Shown one piece after another: positions 53,454 through 62,072 of a stretch of 64,000 nt of DNA. Under the pieces are notes generated by a model that was not told the DNA's origin, did no database searches, and saw only the letters and a program-made list of their open reading frames with translations. The position numbers and the translations under genes are program-made. Origin of the DNA: Anaerosacchariphilus polymeriproducens (GTDB lineage: Bacteria > Bacillota > Clostridia > Lachnospirales > Lachnospiraceae). Within the stretch, counting starts at the first letter, position 1. The number at the start of each line of letters is the position of its first letter. The stretch lies in assembly GCF_003363435.1 (NCBI RefSeq), contig NZ_QRCT01000012.1:186001-250000 (forward strand), read 5' to 3'.

Positions 53454-54545
53454 ATGTATGTTTATTTAAATCCTATCGCAAATGGTATAATGATATCATT
53501 ACTATTATTGTATGCACTTTTTATACCATTGACTATTTATCAATATCGAAAGGATGGAAGACTTCAATTTAGAAAAAATATAGTTATTGGATCTTTTGTG
53601 CTATATATGATTACAGCTTGGTTTATGACTATTTTTCCATTACCGGACATAGAACAAGTGAGACAAATGAAACCAATGCAAGCAAATTTTTGTCCATTTT
53701 TATTTGTTAAAACGTTTTTAAATCATTCTGGATTTGTTTTAAGTCAACCTTCGACATGGTTAAAATCGTTATCAACCAAAAGCTTTTATACCGTAGCATT
53801 TAATTTCGTTCTTACGATGCCGTTTGGAGTATATCTAAAAAAGTATTTTAAGTGTAGTATATTCAAAACGATTATGTTTGGTTTTTTACTAAGCTTTTTC
53901 TATGAAATGACACAATATACGGGGCTTTATGGAATTTATCCCAAGGCTTACCGTTTTCCTGATGTAGATGATTTGATTGTTAATACACTTGGAGCAGCAG
54001 GAGGATTTTATTTAACTAATCGTATTGAACGGTTTTTACCTAATATGGATAGGGATAAAAACAATTTGGTTTATAAGAATGTTGGATTGTTTCAAAGAAT
54101 AATAGCATTTTTGCTTGACACATTATTAGCACAGATGTTATATACGATAAGTTGTCCTATAATAAACATTATGTTAGGAATTCCATCATCTTGGAATATT
54201 ATATTATTAGTTTTATTTGATTGTATTATTTTTTTATTTATTCCACTTATATTTCAAGGAAGTACATTGGGAATGGTTATTCTAAAAGTCAGAGTTGACA
54301 GTGAAGGTGAACGGCCAATTACTTTAGGGCAGATATGGGGCAGAAATGGATTAGTGCTGCTTATCTTTCGTTTGTTACCGGATTTAAGTGTAAACTATAA
54401 CAATAGTACGATGCTGCAATTTGGTTCACAGATTTTGGTGCTTCTATCATTAGGCTGTCTTTTCATTGGTATAATAAGAAAACAGAAAAATTTAATTTTT
54501 TATGAGCATTGGACCAAGACTACTCTAAAAAAATTAAGTTCCTAA
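53454..54545 (+). CDS. VanZ-like / RDD fusion membrane protein
   Basis: Residues ~1-195 form a VanZ-like domain with four to five membrane helices (F-N-F-V-L-T-M-P-F-G-V-Y, F-P-D-V-D-D-L-I-V-N-T-L-G-A). Residues ~210-350 form an RDD domain (R-I-I-A-F-L-L-D, then G-S-T-L-G-M-V-I-L-K-V-R-V). VanZ proteins give glycopeptide or lipoglycopeptide tolerance by an unclear action at the cell surface. Between agrD and the lantibiotic precursors, it is a candidate immunity or tolerance protein. AAAGGGG precedes the start. Confidence 0.87.
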   Translation: MYVYLNPIANGIMISLLLLYALFIPLTIYQYRKDGRLQFRKNIVIGSFVLYMITAWFMTIFPLPDIEQVRQMKPMQANFCPFLFVKTFLNHSGFVLSQPSTWLKSLSTKSFYTVAFNFVLTMPFGVYLKKYFKCSIFKTIMFGFLLSFFYEMTQYTGLYGIYPKAYRFPDVDDLIVNTLGAAGGFYLTNRIERFLPNMDRDKNNLVYKNVGLFQRIIAFLLDTLLAQMLYTISCPIINIMLGIPSSWNIILLVLFDCIIFLFIPLIFQGSTLGMVILKVRVDSEGERPITLGQIWGRNGLVLLIFRLLPDLSVNYNNSTMLQFGSQILVLLSLGCLFIGIIRKQKNLIFYEHWTKTTLKKLSS

Positions 54546-54585
54546 TTAGATGAAAAGAGTTATTTATTATGATACAAAATATAAG

Positions 54586-54640
54586 GAGCTGTTGTTATAT
54601 GACTTATTTATTGTCATTGAAGCAACAGCTCTTTTGCTTT
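54586..54640 (+). terminator. Terminator after the VanZ/RDD gene
   Basis: GAGCTGTTG (54586-54594) pairs with CAACAGCTC (54623-54631) and TTTT follows. It separates this gene from the lantibiotic precursors. Confidence 0.7.
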
Positions 54641-54661
54641 TAACTTTAAAGTAATTACAAA

Positions 54662-54691
54662 ACGTTTATGACGAATAAAAGTAAATTTTTT
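54662..54691 (+). promoter_or_regulatory. Weak AgrA-like site and promoter region of the precursor genes
   Basis: ACGTTTATG (54662-54670) is a good half-site, but the partner position (54683-54691) is only AAATTTTTT. TAATAT (54720-54725) follows 28 bp later and TATAAT occurs at 54738-54743. A small hairpin (AGAGTAT/ATACTCT) precedes the first ribosome site. Direct AgrA control of the precursors is therefore possible but unproven. Confidence 0.35.
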
Positions 54692-54808
54692 GTCTTGTTT
54701 ATTCACTAATTCAATAAACTAATATATTTATTACAAGTATAATTATAAAGAGTATTCCTTTGATATACTCTCCTTGTAAACAAAAACAACAAAAAAGGAG
54801 AGAGAAAA

Positions 54809-55021
54809 ATGAGCAAAGAGACATTAAGAAATCCATTAAACCAAAACGAAGAAGGAAAAAGTCCAATTAATGGAGTAGTAGAAGAAATCAAAGACCAAGA
54901 TTTGGATGAAAAGGCAGGAGCAGGAATATCCACAGCAATTCAATTGACACTAGCGGGAAAATGTGGAAAAATGCCAACAGTTTCATATGAGTGTACAACA
55001 AATCATGTGTCTTGTAAGTAA
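54809..55021 (+). CDS. Class II lanthipeptide precursor A1
   Basis: This 70-residue peptide has an acidic leader ending D-L-D-E-K-A-G-A (residues 31-38), a GA-type cleavage site with Leu at -7, as cut by LanT C39 peptidases. The 32-residue core has Cys52, Cys62 and Cys69. Thr47 and Cys52, and Thr57 and Cys62, have ring spacing; T-V-S-Y-E-C matches the T-x-S-x-E-C ring of lacticin 481-type peptides, implicated in lipid II binding. Cys69 may pair with Thr63 or Thr64. It is the first of four tandem copies and the only one with Lys after the last Cys. Confidence 0.92.
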   Translation: MSKETLRNPLNQNEEGKSPINGVVEEIKDQDLDEKAGAGISTAIQLTLAGKCGKMPTVSYECTTNHVSCK

Positions 55022-55056
55022 AGAATGATAAAACATACTATAAAGGAGAGAGAAAA

Positions 55057-55266
55057 ATGAGCAAAGAAACATTAAGAAATCCATTAGATCAAAAAGAAGA
55101 GGCAAAAAGCGCAATTAACGGAGTAGTAGAAGAAATTAAGGGACAAGATTTGGATGAAAAAGCAGGAGCAGGAATATCCACAGCAATTCAATTAACAATA
55201 GCAGGAAAGTGTGGAAAGATGCCAACAATTTCATATGAGTGTACATCAAATAATGTATCTTGTTAG
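55057..55266 (+). CDS. Class II lanthipeptide precursor A2
   Basis: 69 residues, with the same leader plan and GA site. The core is identical to that of A3 and differs from A1 in T-I-A-G-K, T-I-S-Y-E-C, T-S-N-N in place of T-T-N-H, and loss of the last Lys. It has its own copy of the ribosome site (AAAGGAGAGAG), so it is translated independently from a shared mRNA. Confidence 0.92.
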   Translation: MSKETLRNPLDQKEEAKSAINGVVEEIKGQDLDEKAGAGISTAIQLTIAGKCGKMPTISYECTSNNVSC

Positions 55267-55308
55267 TAATTAGTAAAATAAAAAACATGTCATAAAGGAG
55301 AGAGAAAA

Positions 55309-55518
55309 ATGAGCAAAGAAACATTAAGAAATCCACAAAATCAAAAAGAAGAGGGTAAAAGCCCAATTAACGGAGTAGTAGAAGAAATTAAAGGACAGGA
55401 TCTGGATGAAAAAGCAGGAGCAGGAATATCCACAGCAATTCAGTTAACTATAGCAGGAAAGTGTGGAAAGATGCCAACAATTTCATATGAGTGTACGTCA
55501 AATAATGTATCTTGCTAA
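55309..55518 (+). CDS. Class II lanthipeptide precursor A3
   Basis: 69 residues. The core peptide is identical to that of A2; only the leader differs (P-Q-N-Q for P-L-D-Q, G-K-S-P for A-K-S-A). It therefore doubles the dose of the same mature product. Same ribosome site unit upstream. Cys52, Cys62 and Cys69 are conserved. Confidence 0.92.
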   Translation: MSKETLRNPQNQKEEGKSPINGVVEEIKGQDLDEKAGAGISTAIQLTIAGKCGKMPTISYECTSNNVSC

Positions 55519-55563
55519 TTATATGGTAAAAGAATAATAAGCAACTATAAAGGAGAGAGAAAA

Positions 55564-55779
55564 ATGAGTAAAGAAACATTAAGAAATCCATTGGACCAAA
55601 AAGAAGAAGTAACAAGTCCAATTAACGGAGTGGTAGAAGAAATCAAAGACCAAGATTTGGATGAAAAAGCAGGAGCAGGACTTATATCCACAGCACTTCG
55701 ATTGACAATAGCAGGAAAATGTGGAGCAGTGCCAACATATTCATATGAGTGTACACATCCTCATCGTTCATGTGCATAA
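55564..55779 (+). CDS. Class II lanthipeptide precursor A4 (divergent core)
   Basis: 71 residues, with the same leader to G-A. The core has an extra Leu after its first Gly and differs in A-L-R-L-T, G-A-V-P-T-Y-S-Y-E-C and T-H-P-H-R-S-C-A, so it is more cationic. Ring partners Thr48-Cys53 and Thr58-Cys63 are kept. Variation concentrated in the core suggests a distinct mature peptide, either for a wider target range or as a partner to A1-A3. Confidence 0.92.
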   Translation: MSKETLRNPLDQKEEVTSPINGVVEEIKDQDLDEKAGAGLISTALRLTIAGKCGAVPTYSYECTHPHRSCA

Positions 55780-55799
55780 TTTCAAGTAAAAATAGATCT

Positions 55800-55835
55800 A
55801 AGGCTAGATTCTTCAATACTAGAAAATCTAGCCTT
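55800..55835 (+). promoter_or_regulatory. Perfect 11-bp stem between precursor genes and lanM
   Basis: AAGGCTAGATT (55800-55810) pairs with AATCTAGCCTT (55825-55835), loop 14 nt, with no T tract. It probably acts as a partial terminator or RNA-processing/stability element that keeps precursor mRNA more abundant than lanM mRNA. Confidence 0.6.
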
Positions 55836-55875
55836 GGATACAAGAAACAAAAGGAATAGAGGTGGAGGAAGTATC

Positions 55876-58800
55876 ATGGAGAATTGTATAGAATATAGTC
55901 AAAAATACGAAACTGAAAAGGAAAAAATTCTAAGTTTTTGGAATCGATTATTTCCTGAAAAAAAAGAGAATAATGTACTCGGAAATCTTTTAGAAAAAAT
56001 ATCTGGAAAAACAGCAGAAGATTTCTTGAACAATTATTTTAAGGAAGAAGAAGTTTTAGATGAAATTAAACAGATGTTTTCTGATATAAATAAAAGTTAC
56101 TATATTGACATATTAGATGAAATTTTAACTAAACAAAAAAACAGATGGTCATTTTTCTTTAAACCAATATTACTTTTGCATATGGATAAAATAATGGAAT
56201 TAGTAAAATTAGGTGATATTTTAGAAAATGAAGAATGTTTTATAGAAAGTGTGCTTGAGAATATTATTGGTAAATTGACAGCATTAAGTTATCGAACTAT
56301 TATTCAAGAAATAAATGTAGCAAAAATAGATGAGCGCTTAGAAGGAAAGACAAGCGTAGAACGTGGTACATATTATACAAATAAACTATTAAAAGATATG
56401 CAATATTTAAAAGAGGTATATTTGGTATATCCGGAATTGTATAAAGAAATGAGAAGGACAGTTTCTTATAGTATAAACTATGTACATGAAATTTTATTGA
56501 ATACAAAAAAGTATATAAACGAGTTAGAAAGAACATTAAATGATGGAAAGCCATTAGGTAAAATTAACAGCATTATCCTAGGAAATGGAGATACACATAA
56601 TAATGGTAAAACAGTAGCAACAGTAAAATTTGGTCAAAAGATACTTATGTATAAGCCTAGGAGTTTTGCTATGGAAAGAAGCTATGACGCATTTTTAAAT
56701 TGGGTAAATAAAAGAATACCAGACTTTAGTCCATTAAAAAGCTGTAAAACATATAGTATCAAAGAAGCAGGATGGATGGAATTTGTTGAACATAAGGAAT
56801 GTAAGACAAAGCATGAAATAGGTGAATTTTATTTAAAAACCGGTGAATTATTATGCTTGTTGTATACATTAAATTCAAAGGATTGTCATTGTGAAAATTT
56901 AATAGCAAATGGTAAATATCCGATTTTTATTGACTTGGAAACATTACTTCATACAAATGAATATGATAAGGAAGAAGAATATGATTCTGTAGAGGCATAT
57001 ATCCATAATTATATTCAAAATTCAGTTAACAGTGTATTAATTTTGCCATCATTATTGCAGAACTTTAATACGAATGAAGTAATGGAAATAGGAGCTATAG
57101 GATCAGGAAAAGCCAAAAAGTCTCCATTTAAAACTCAAAAAATCACTAATTTTGATAGTGATACAATTTCAGTAGAAAATGTTTATAAGGAAATTCCAGA
57201 ATCAGGTAATTACCCTCTTTATAAGGGTGAACAAATTGGTGGTAATGGATATATAGGACATGTAAAACAAGGATTTATCAGTACCTATCAATGGATATTA
57301 AATAATAAAGAAGAGTATATTGAGAAAATAAAAGAACTATTTAGTAATGTAGAATGTAGAGTCATCTATAAAGCAACAAATGATTATACACAATTAATGT
57401 CAACAAGTTATCATCCTGACTTATTACATAATAAGATGGATCGTATAGTTTATTTTCATAGAATTGGTATTTTAATAAAAAATAATGAAAAATTTGATGA
57501 AAAGAAAATTTATCAGACTGAAATTGAAGCAATGCTCAATGGGGATGTGCCTTCATTTAATATCATTGCAGACAGTAAAAAAGCAACAAATTTTAAAAAT
57601 GAAGTAGTTTATGATAAATATAAAAAAAGTATCATAGAAACAGTGGAAGAAAAAATACAAAAGTTAAGTGCGATAGATTTAGAAAGACAAGCAGCATTAA
57701 TATATTTAAGCTATATAGGCTGTAAAATGAAAACAGATCTACCGGTAAAAACAAATACTCAATTTACATCGACTGGTTCTTTAGATATCAATTGTGATTA
57801 TTTAAAAGAAGCTCGTATAATTGGAGAAAAAATCATAGAGCGAGGTTTTTCGGTAACAGTAAATAATAAAGTAGAAAATAGTTGGATTTGTTATATTGGT
57901 TTTGGAGATGATTATTATTCGATAAACCCGGTTGGGTGGGATTTATATAAAGGAAATTGTGGAATAGCTTTGTATTTCATGTATTTAGGGAAGACATTGA
58001 AAGAAGAAAAATATATTCAATATGCAAAAGATACATTGAATTCAGTAGAAAGAATGATTAATTTGAATCATGTGGAAGATATTGAAACAATGGGACTTGG
58101 TGTATTTACAGGGATATATTCATATGTTTTTGTTACTCATAAGTTTATTAAATTAAATGTTTATAATAAAGCTGAATTAAAACAAGTATGGAATTATATT
58201 TACAAAATATTAGAGTTTACAGAGGTTAATATTAGTAAGCAGGACAGAATTGATATTCTTTCCGGGATTAGTGGAATTATGGGTATCTTAATTTCAATTT
58301 ATGATAACCTTGATAAATTGTATCAGGATGTTGTAAAAAATATTCTAATTAAAATTGTAAATAAATTAAAGCAAGAAGCAATTCAAATATCTGAAGAAGA
58401 GATTTCATGGACTGATAATGGTGACATTGGTTATGCTCATGGGAATGCAGGCATTATGAGTCAATTGGCTAGGTGTTATGATATTATAAAGGATCCTGAG
58501 ATTTTAATTATAATACATAAGTCGCTAAATTATGAAAGAAATATTCGTTTCAATAAGGAAAGTAATATGTGGATAATTAGAGAGAATACGCATTATTACT
58601 CATGGTGTAATGGAATTGCAGGGCTATTATTATCTAAAATAATATTACATCAATCAAGTGCAAAAGATGAAAAATTAATGGGAGAGATTAAATTACTTAT
58701 TAATCAGCTTAAAAAATATGGATTTGGAAATGATTACAGCATTTGTCATGGAGATATAGGAAGTGTTTCTATTTTAAGATATGCAGCAGATTTCATGTAT

Positions 58801-58992
58801 GATAATATGCTGGAAAAGCAATGTGCTTATACAGTGAATAATTTTGTTCAAAACCATCTTTTTGGACAAGCTGACAGTTTATATGCCCTCGAAGATTGGG
58901 GGTTAATGGTTGGAAGTGCAAGTAAAGGCATGGGATTATTAGATGAATTTAATCATGGTAATATAATTGCAGATTTATTATGTTTAAAATAA
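55876..58992 (+). CDS. lanM: LanM lanthipeptide synthetase (class II)
   Basis: This 1038-residue bifunctional enzyme first phosphorylates and dehydrates Ser/Thr and then cyclises Cys onto them. The N-terminal DUF4135 dehydratase has N-G-D-T-H-N-N-G (237-244), M-Y-K-P-R (258-262), D-C-H-C-E-N (336-341) and D-L-E-T (353-356). The C-terminal LanC-like cyclase (from ~700) has zinc ligands Cys911 (W-C-N-G), Cys957 and His958 (C-H-G-D). The ATG at 55876 follows GAGGTGGAGG; 14 upstream codons from a TTG are less likely. One LanM must serve all four precursors. Confidence 0.96.
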   Translation: MENCIEYSQKYETEKEKILSFWNRLFPEKKENNVLGNLLEKISGKTAEDFLNNYFKEEEVLDEIKQMFSDINKSYYIDILDEILTKQKNRWSFFFKPILLLHMDKIMELVKLGDILENEECFIESVLENIIGKLTALSYRTIIQEINVAKIDERLEGKTSVERGTYYTNKLLKDMQYLKEVYLVYPELYKEMRRTVSYSINYVHEILLNTKKYINELERTLNDGKPLGKINSIILGNGDTHNNGKTVATVKFGQKILMYKPRSFAMERSYDAFLNWVNKRIPDFSPLKSCKTYSIKEAGWMEFVEHKECKTKHEIGEFYLKTGELLCLLYTLNSKDCHCENLIANGKYPIFIDLETLLHTNEYDKEEEYDSVEAYIHNYIQNSVNSVLILPSLLQNFNTNEVMEIGAIGSGKAKKSPFKTQKITNFDSDTISVENVYKEIPESGNYPLYKGEQIGGNGYIGHVKQGFISTYQWILNNKEEYIEKIKELFSNVECRVIYKATNDYTQLMSTSYHPDLLHNKMDRIVYFHRIGILIKNNEKFDEKKIYQTEIEAMLNGDVPSFNIIADSKKATNFKNEVVYDKYKKSIIETVEEKIQKLSAIDLERQAALIYLSYIGCKMKTDLPVKTNTQFTSTGSLDINCDYLKEARIIGEKIIERGFSVTVNNKVENSWICYIGFGDDYYSINPVGWDLYKGNCGIALYFMYLGKTLKEEKYIQYAKDTLNSVERMINLNHVEDIETMGLGVFTGIYSYVFVTHKFIKLNVYNKAELKQVWNYIYKILEFTEVNISKQDRIDILSGISGIMGILISIYDNLDKLYQDVVKNILIKIVNKLKQEAIQISEEEISWTDNGDIGYAHGNAGIMSQLARCYDIIKDPEILIIIHKSLNYERNIRFNKESNMWIIRENTHYYSWCNGIAGLLLSKIILHQSSAKDEKLMGEIKLLINQLKKYGFGNDYSICHGDIGSVSILRYAADFMYDNMLEKQCAYTVNNFVQNHLFGQADSLYALEDWGLMVGSASKGMGLLDEFNHGNIIADLLCLK

Positions 58993-59016
58993 ATAATTAT
59001 AGAAAAGAGGAAAAAT

Positions 59017-59769
59017 ATGAGCAAAATATTACAAGTAACAAATATATATAAAGAATATGGAACAAAAGAAAATCGTACAAAAGCGATAAATGATATTTCA
59101 TTTCAAGTAGAAACAGGCGAATTTGTTGGAATTATGGGACCTTCAGGTTCTGGAAAATCTACGCTATTAAATTGTATTTCAACTATTGATACGATTACAG
59201 CAGGACAGATAAAGATCAGCAATAGAGAAATTACCTCTTTGAAAAGTCGTGAAGTTGCTGCATTTCGAAGAGAAAATCTTGGATTTATATTCCAACACTT
59301 TAATTTATTAGATACTTTAACAGCATATGAAAATATAGCATTAGCATTATCTATTATGAAAAGATCGACAGACGAAATAAAAGCAAAAATACATAAGGTA
59401 GCAAAAACACTGGATATTGAAGAAGTATTACATAAGTATCCCTATCAAATGTCAGGAGGACAACAACAGAGAGTCTCAGCAGCAAGGGCTATTGTAAGCA
59501 ATCCTTCTTTGATATTAGCAGATGAACCAACAGGTGCACTGGATTCACGTTCTGCTAAGATGCTTCTTAATAATTTGGAGACGATGAATGAACAGATGAA
59601 AGCTACGATTTTAATGGTAACCCACGATTCCTTTACTGCAAGTTACTGTAAAAGAATACTTTTTATTAAAGATGGTAGGATTTACAAGGAATTACTTCGT
59701 TGTAACGACAACAGAAAATTATTTTTTGATAAAATAATGGATGTGGTTGCTGATTTAGGAGGTGAATAG
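59017..59769 (+). CDS. ABC transporter ATP-binding protein (BceA-like)
   Basis: It has Walker A G-P-S-G-S-G-K-S-T, Q-loop F-Q-H-F-N, signature M-S-G-G-Q-Q-Q-R and Walker B I-L-A-D-E-P. Length and sequence place it with MacB/BceA-type ATPases that work with a FtsX-like permease. Next to a lantibiotic cluster, such pairs give self-protection by removing the peptide from its target. It overlaps the ribosome site of the permease gene. Confidence 0.93.
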   Translation: MSKILQVTNIYKEYGTKENRTKAINDISFQVETGEFVGIMGPSGSGKSTLLNCISTIDTITAGQIKISNREITSLKSREVAAFRRENLGFIFQHFNLLDTLTAYENIALALSIMKRSTDEIKAKIHKVAKTLDIEEVLHKYPYQMSGGQQQRVSAARAIVSNPSLILADEPTGALDSRSAKMLLNNLETMNEQMKATILMVTHDSFTASYCKRILFIKDGRIYKELLRCNDNRKLFFDKIMDVVADLGGE

Positions 59770-59770
59770 A

Positions 59771-61795
59771 ATGTACTTGAAAATGATATGGAATAATGTA
59801 AGGAAGAATTTTAAAGATTATAGTATATATTTTCTGACTTTAATGATAGCGGTAGCTTTATTCTATGCATTTAATTCATTGGGATCTCAGTCTGCATTTC
59901 AAACAGAAACTAGTAATGCTGCATCTAATATGTCAAAACAGTTAGTATCTTTACTTTCAATATTATCTAAGTTTATTGCTGTTATTTTAGCTTTTCTAAT
60001 CATATATGCGAATAACTTTTTGTTAAAGCGAAGAAAAAAAGAGTTGGGTATTTATATGCTCTTAGGAATGGAAAATCGTAAAATTTCCAGTATATTTGTA
60101 GGGGAAACAATTCTGATCGGTGTAATTTCTTTTATAACCGGAATTGCAGTCGGCTGTGTATTATCTCAAGGGATTTCAGCGATAGCATTGAAAATGTTTG
60201 CAATTGATTTATCAAAATACCAGTTTGTATTTTCGGTGCCATCATTAATCAATACACTTATTTGTTTTGCAATTATATTTCTGGTAGTCATTCTTTTTAA
60301 CGTAAGAACTGTTTCGAGGGTTAAATTAATTGATTTATTAAATGCAGGAAGAAAAAATGAAAGTTTGACAATTAAAAGTATGAAAGCATTATTGAGTATT
60401 CTATTGCTAGGAATTCTTTTACTTTCTATGGTTGCATTTTTTGTTTACAAAAAAAATGGGTTAAGTCCAGATTCGCCAATATTTACAATCAGCTTTTTAC
60501 TTGCCATTTTAGGTACTGGGTGTGTGATTTATTCTTTTTTTGGAGTTTTGTTATATATTCTACAAAGAAATTCGAAATGGTATTTTAAAGATATAAATAC
60601 ATTTTTGATTCGACAGATTAGTTCTAAAATCCAAACAAATTATCTGACGATTACAGTGGTATGTTTATTGCTGACAGCAACCATTTGTATAGTATCAACG
60701 GGAATGGGTATGGCTTTTACCTTAAACAGTAATTCAAATGCCGCTACTCCATATGATGTATCTATCATACAGGATTTAGATAAAGAAAAAGTAGGTGAAG
60801 GAGAGACCATACAGGAGTATTTATTAAGTCAAGGAGTAGATTTAAATAAGTATTTAGGTGAACAAGTAGAAATAAGCACATATGAGGATAAAACATGTAC
60901 TTATACTCAACTGATCGAAGAGACAGATGATTTGTGGGATTTCGATAAAAATCTTCCGGATAAAACGGTACCTATAATATCTATTACTGATTACAATAAA
61001 ATATTGAAAAGTCAGGGAAAAAGTCCATTGGATTTAGAGGAAGGGACATATCTATTAAATTGTAAATATAAAGGAACGGAAAAGTTGTTACAGTCTTTTT
61101 TAAAAAATAGCGGAGTGATTAAAATTGCAGATAAAACATTGAAACCCGCACAAGATAAGATAAAAGAAGAAATTTATTATTTGACAAGTATTGGATTAAA
61201 TGATCAAGGAACTTTAATTGTACCGGATTCAGTTGTTATAAATCTACATAAAATTAGGGTTATTGAAAATGGAATGATTAAAAAAGGAAGTGATCCGCAG
61301 AAATTTGATAATGCATTGGTTCGTCTTATTGGAGATCCCCAAAATCCGTATACATTTTTGACAAAAACGCTTATATGTGATGCATATTATGGAATGTTTG
61401 CAATGGTTGCATTTGTTTGTTGTTATATTGGAATTGTATTTTTAATTATTTGTGTAGCAATATTATCTTTACAACAACTAACAGAAACATTCGATAATGT
61501 TTATCGTTATAATCTATTACAAAAATTAGGTGTGGAAAAGAAAGTTTGTAGACAAACAATATTAAAACAAATTTCGGTATATTTTGGAGCACCGTTAGTC
61601 TTAGCAGGTATCTATGCAATTGTGGGACTACCTAAAATTATAGATAAAATTAGTATTTCATTAGGTCTGAATATAGGAGCGAATGCAGGGGTTACCATTA
61701 TATTATTGTTAATTATTTATGGGGGATATTTTTTAGTAACTTATTTTAGCTGCCGCAATATGATTGCAGGAAAAGTGGAATTAAAGGATGAATAA
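59771..61795 (+). CDS. FtsX-like ABC permease (BceB-like)
   Basis: This 674-residue protein has ten membrane segments in the BceB order: one at ~18-38, three in the first FtsX block to ~180, further helices to ~310, a ~210-residue extracytoplasmic domain (about 325-530), and a last helix group. It opens M-I-W-N-N-V-R-K-N-F-K-D-Y. Start ATG 59771 after GGAGGTG. No BceRS two-component system lies nearby, so control would differ from bacitracin-type modules. Candidate immunity transporter. Confidence 0.9.
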   Translation: MYLKMIWNNVRKNFKDYSIYFLTLMIAVALFYAFNSLGSQSAFQTETSNAASNMSKQLVSLLSILSKFIAVILAFLIIYANNFLLKRRKKELGIYMLLGMENRKISSIFVGETILIGVISFITGIAVGCVLSQGISAIALKMFAIDLSKYQFVFSVPSLINTLICFAIIFLVVILFNVRTVSRVKLIDLLNAGRKNESLTIKSMKALLSILLLGILLLSMVAFFVYKKNGLSPDSPIFTISFLLAILGTGCVIYSFFGVLLYILQRNSKWYFKDINTFLIRQISSKIQTNYLTITVVCLLLTATICIVSTGMGMAFTLNSNSNAATPYDVSIIQDLDKEKVGEGETIQEYLLSQGVDLNKYLGEQVEISTYEDKTCTYTQLIEETDDLWDFDKNLPDKTVPIISITDYNKILKSQGKSPLDLEEGTYLLNCKYKGTEKLLQSFLKNSGVIKIADKTLKPAQDKIKEEIYYLTSIGLNDQGTLIVPDSVVINLHKIRVIENGMIKKGSDPQKFDNALVRLIGDPQNPYTFLTKTLICDAYYGMFAMVAFVCCYIGIVFLIICVAILSLQQLTETFDNVYRYNLLQKLGVEKKVCRQTILKQISVYFGAPLVLAGIYAIVGLPKIIDKISISLGLNIGANAGVTIILLLIIYGGYFLVTYFSCRNMIAGKVELKDE

Positions 61796-61820
61796 AAGGA
61801 ATTAGAAAGGAGAAATTGGT

Positions 61821-61943
61821 ATGCATAATTGGGATAATGTGATGCAAAGTATTAGAGAAGTATGGGTTCCGGCTGGTGGAGTTCTGGCTGTTATCATTAT
61901 TGTTACCGTTATATTTATGATTTTAAAGAAGAAGGGTAAGTAA
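61821..61943 (+). CDS. 40-residue membrane peptide in the lantibiotic cluster
   Basis: An ORF after AAAGGAG reads 40 residues: a short polar start (M-H-N-W-D-N-V-M-Q-S-I-R-E-V-W), one membrane helix (G-G-V-L-A-V-I-I-I-V-T-V-I-F-M-I-L) and a Lys-rich end. It follows the permease gene by 25 bp and is closed by a terminator. It may be a small subunit of the transporter or an immunity peptide. No family is recognised. Confidence 0.7.
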   Translation: MHNWDNVMQSIREVWVPAGGVLAVIIIVTVIFMILKKKGK

Positions 61944-61968
61944 ATACTTTGAAACATAAAAGAGAGTG

Positions 61969-62006
61969 GCCATAGTATAGTTTGGATAGTACTATGGCTA
62001 TTTTTT
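61969..62006 (+). terminator. Terminator between the BceAB-type operon and lanT
   Basis: GCCATAGTA (61969-61977) pairs with TACTATGGC (61990-61998), and TTTTTT follows at 62001-62006. lanT therefore probably has its own promoter or depends on read-through. Confidence 0.85.
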
Positions 62007-62072
62007 AAAATTAATTTATTTTTACTACGTCGAGATCAATAGAAATCAATTATGAGAAAGAGGGTGGATTGC

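Larger units (their letters stand above)
54789..55779 (+). repeat. Four tandem ~250-bp precursor gene units
   Basis: Each unit is a GGAGAGAGAAAA ribosome site followed by a 69-71 codon gene and a variable 35-45 bp spacer. High identity in site, leader and part of the core shows recent tandem duplication. Confidence 0.9.

Noticed and set aside
54789-55779. Repeated ~250-bp units that could suggest a CRISPR or satellite array
   Set aside because: Each unit is a full reading frame with a ribosome site; they are duplicated lanthipeptide genes.
55800-55835. Stem-loop read as a full terminator before lanM
   Set aside because: No T tract follows and lanM has no evident promoter of its own, so complete termination would silence it.
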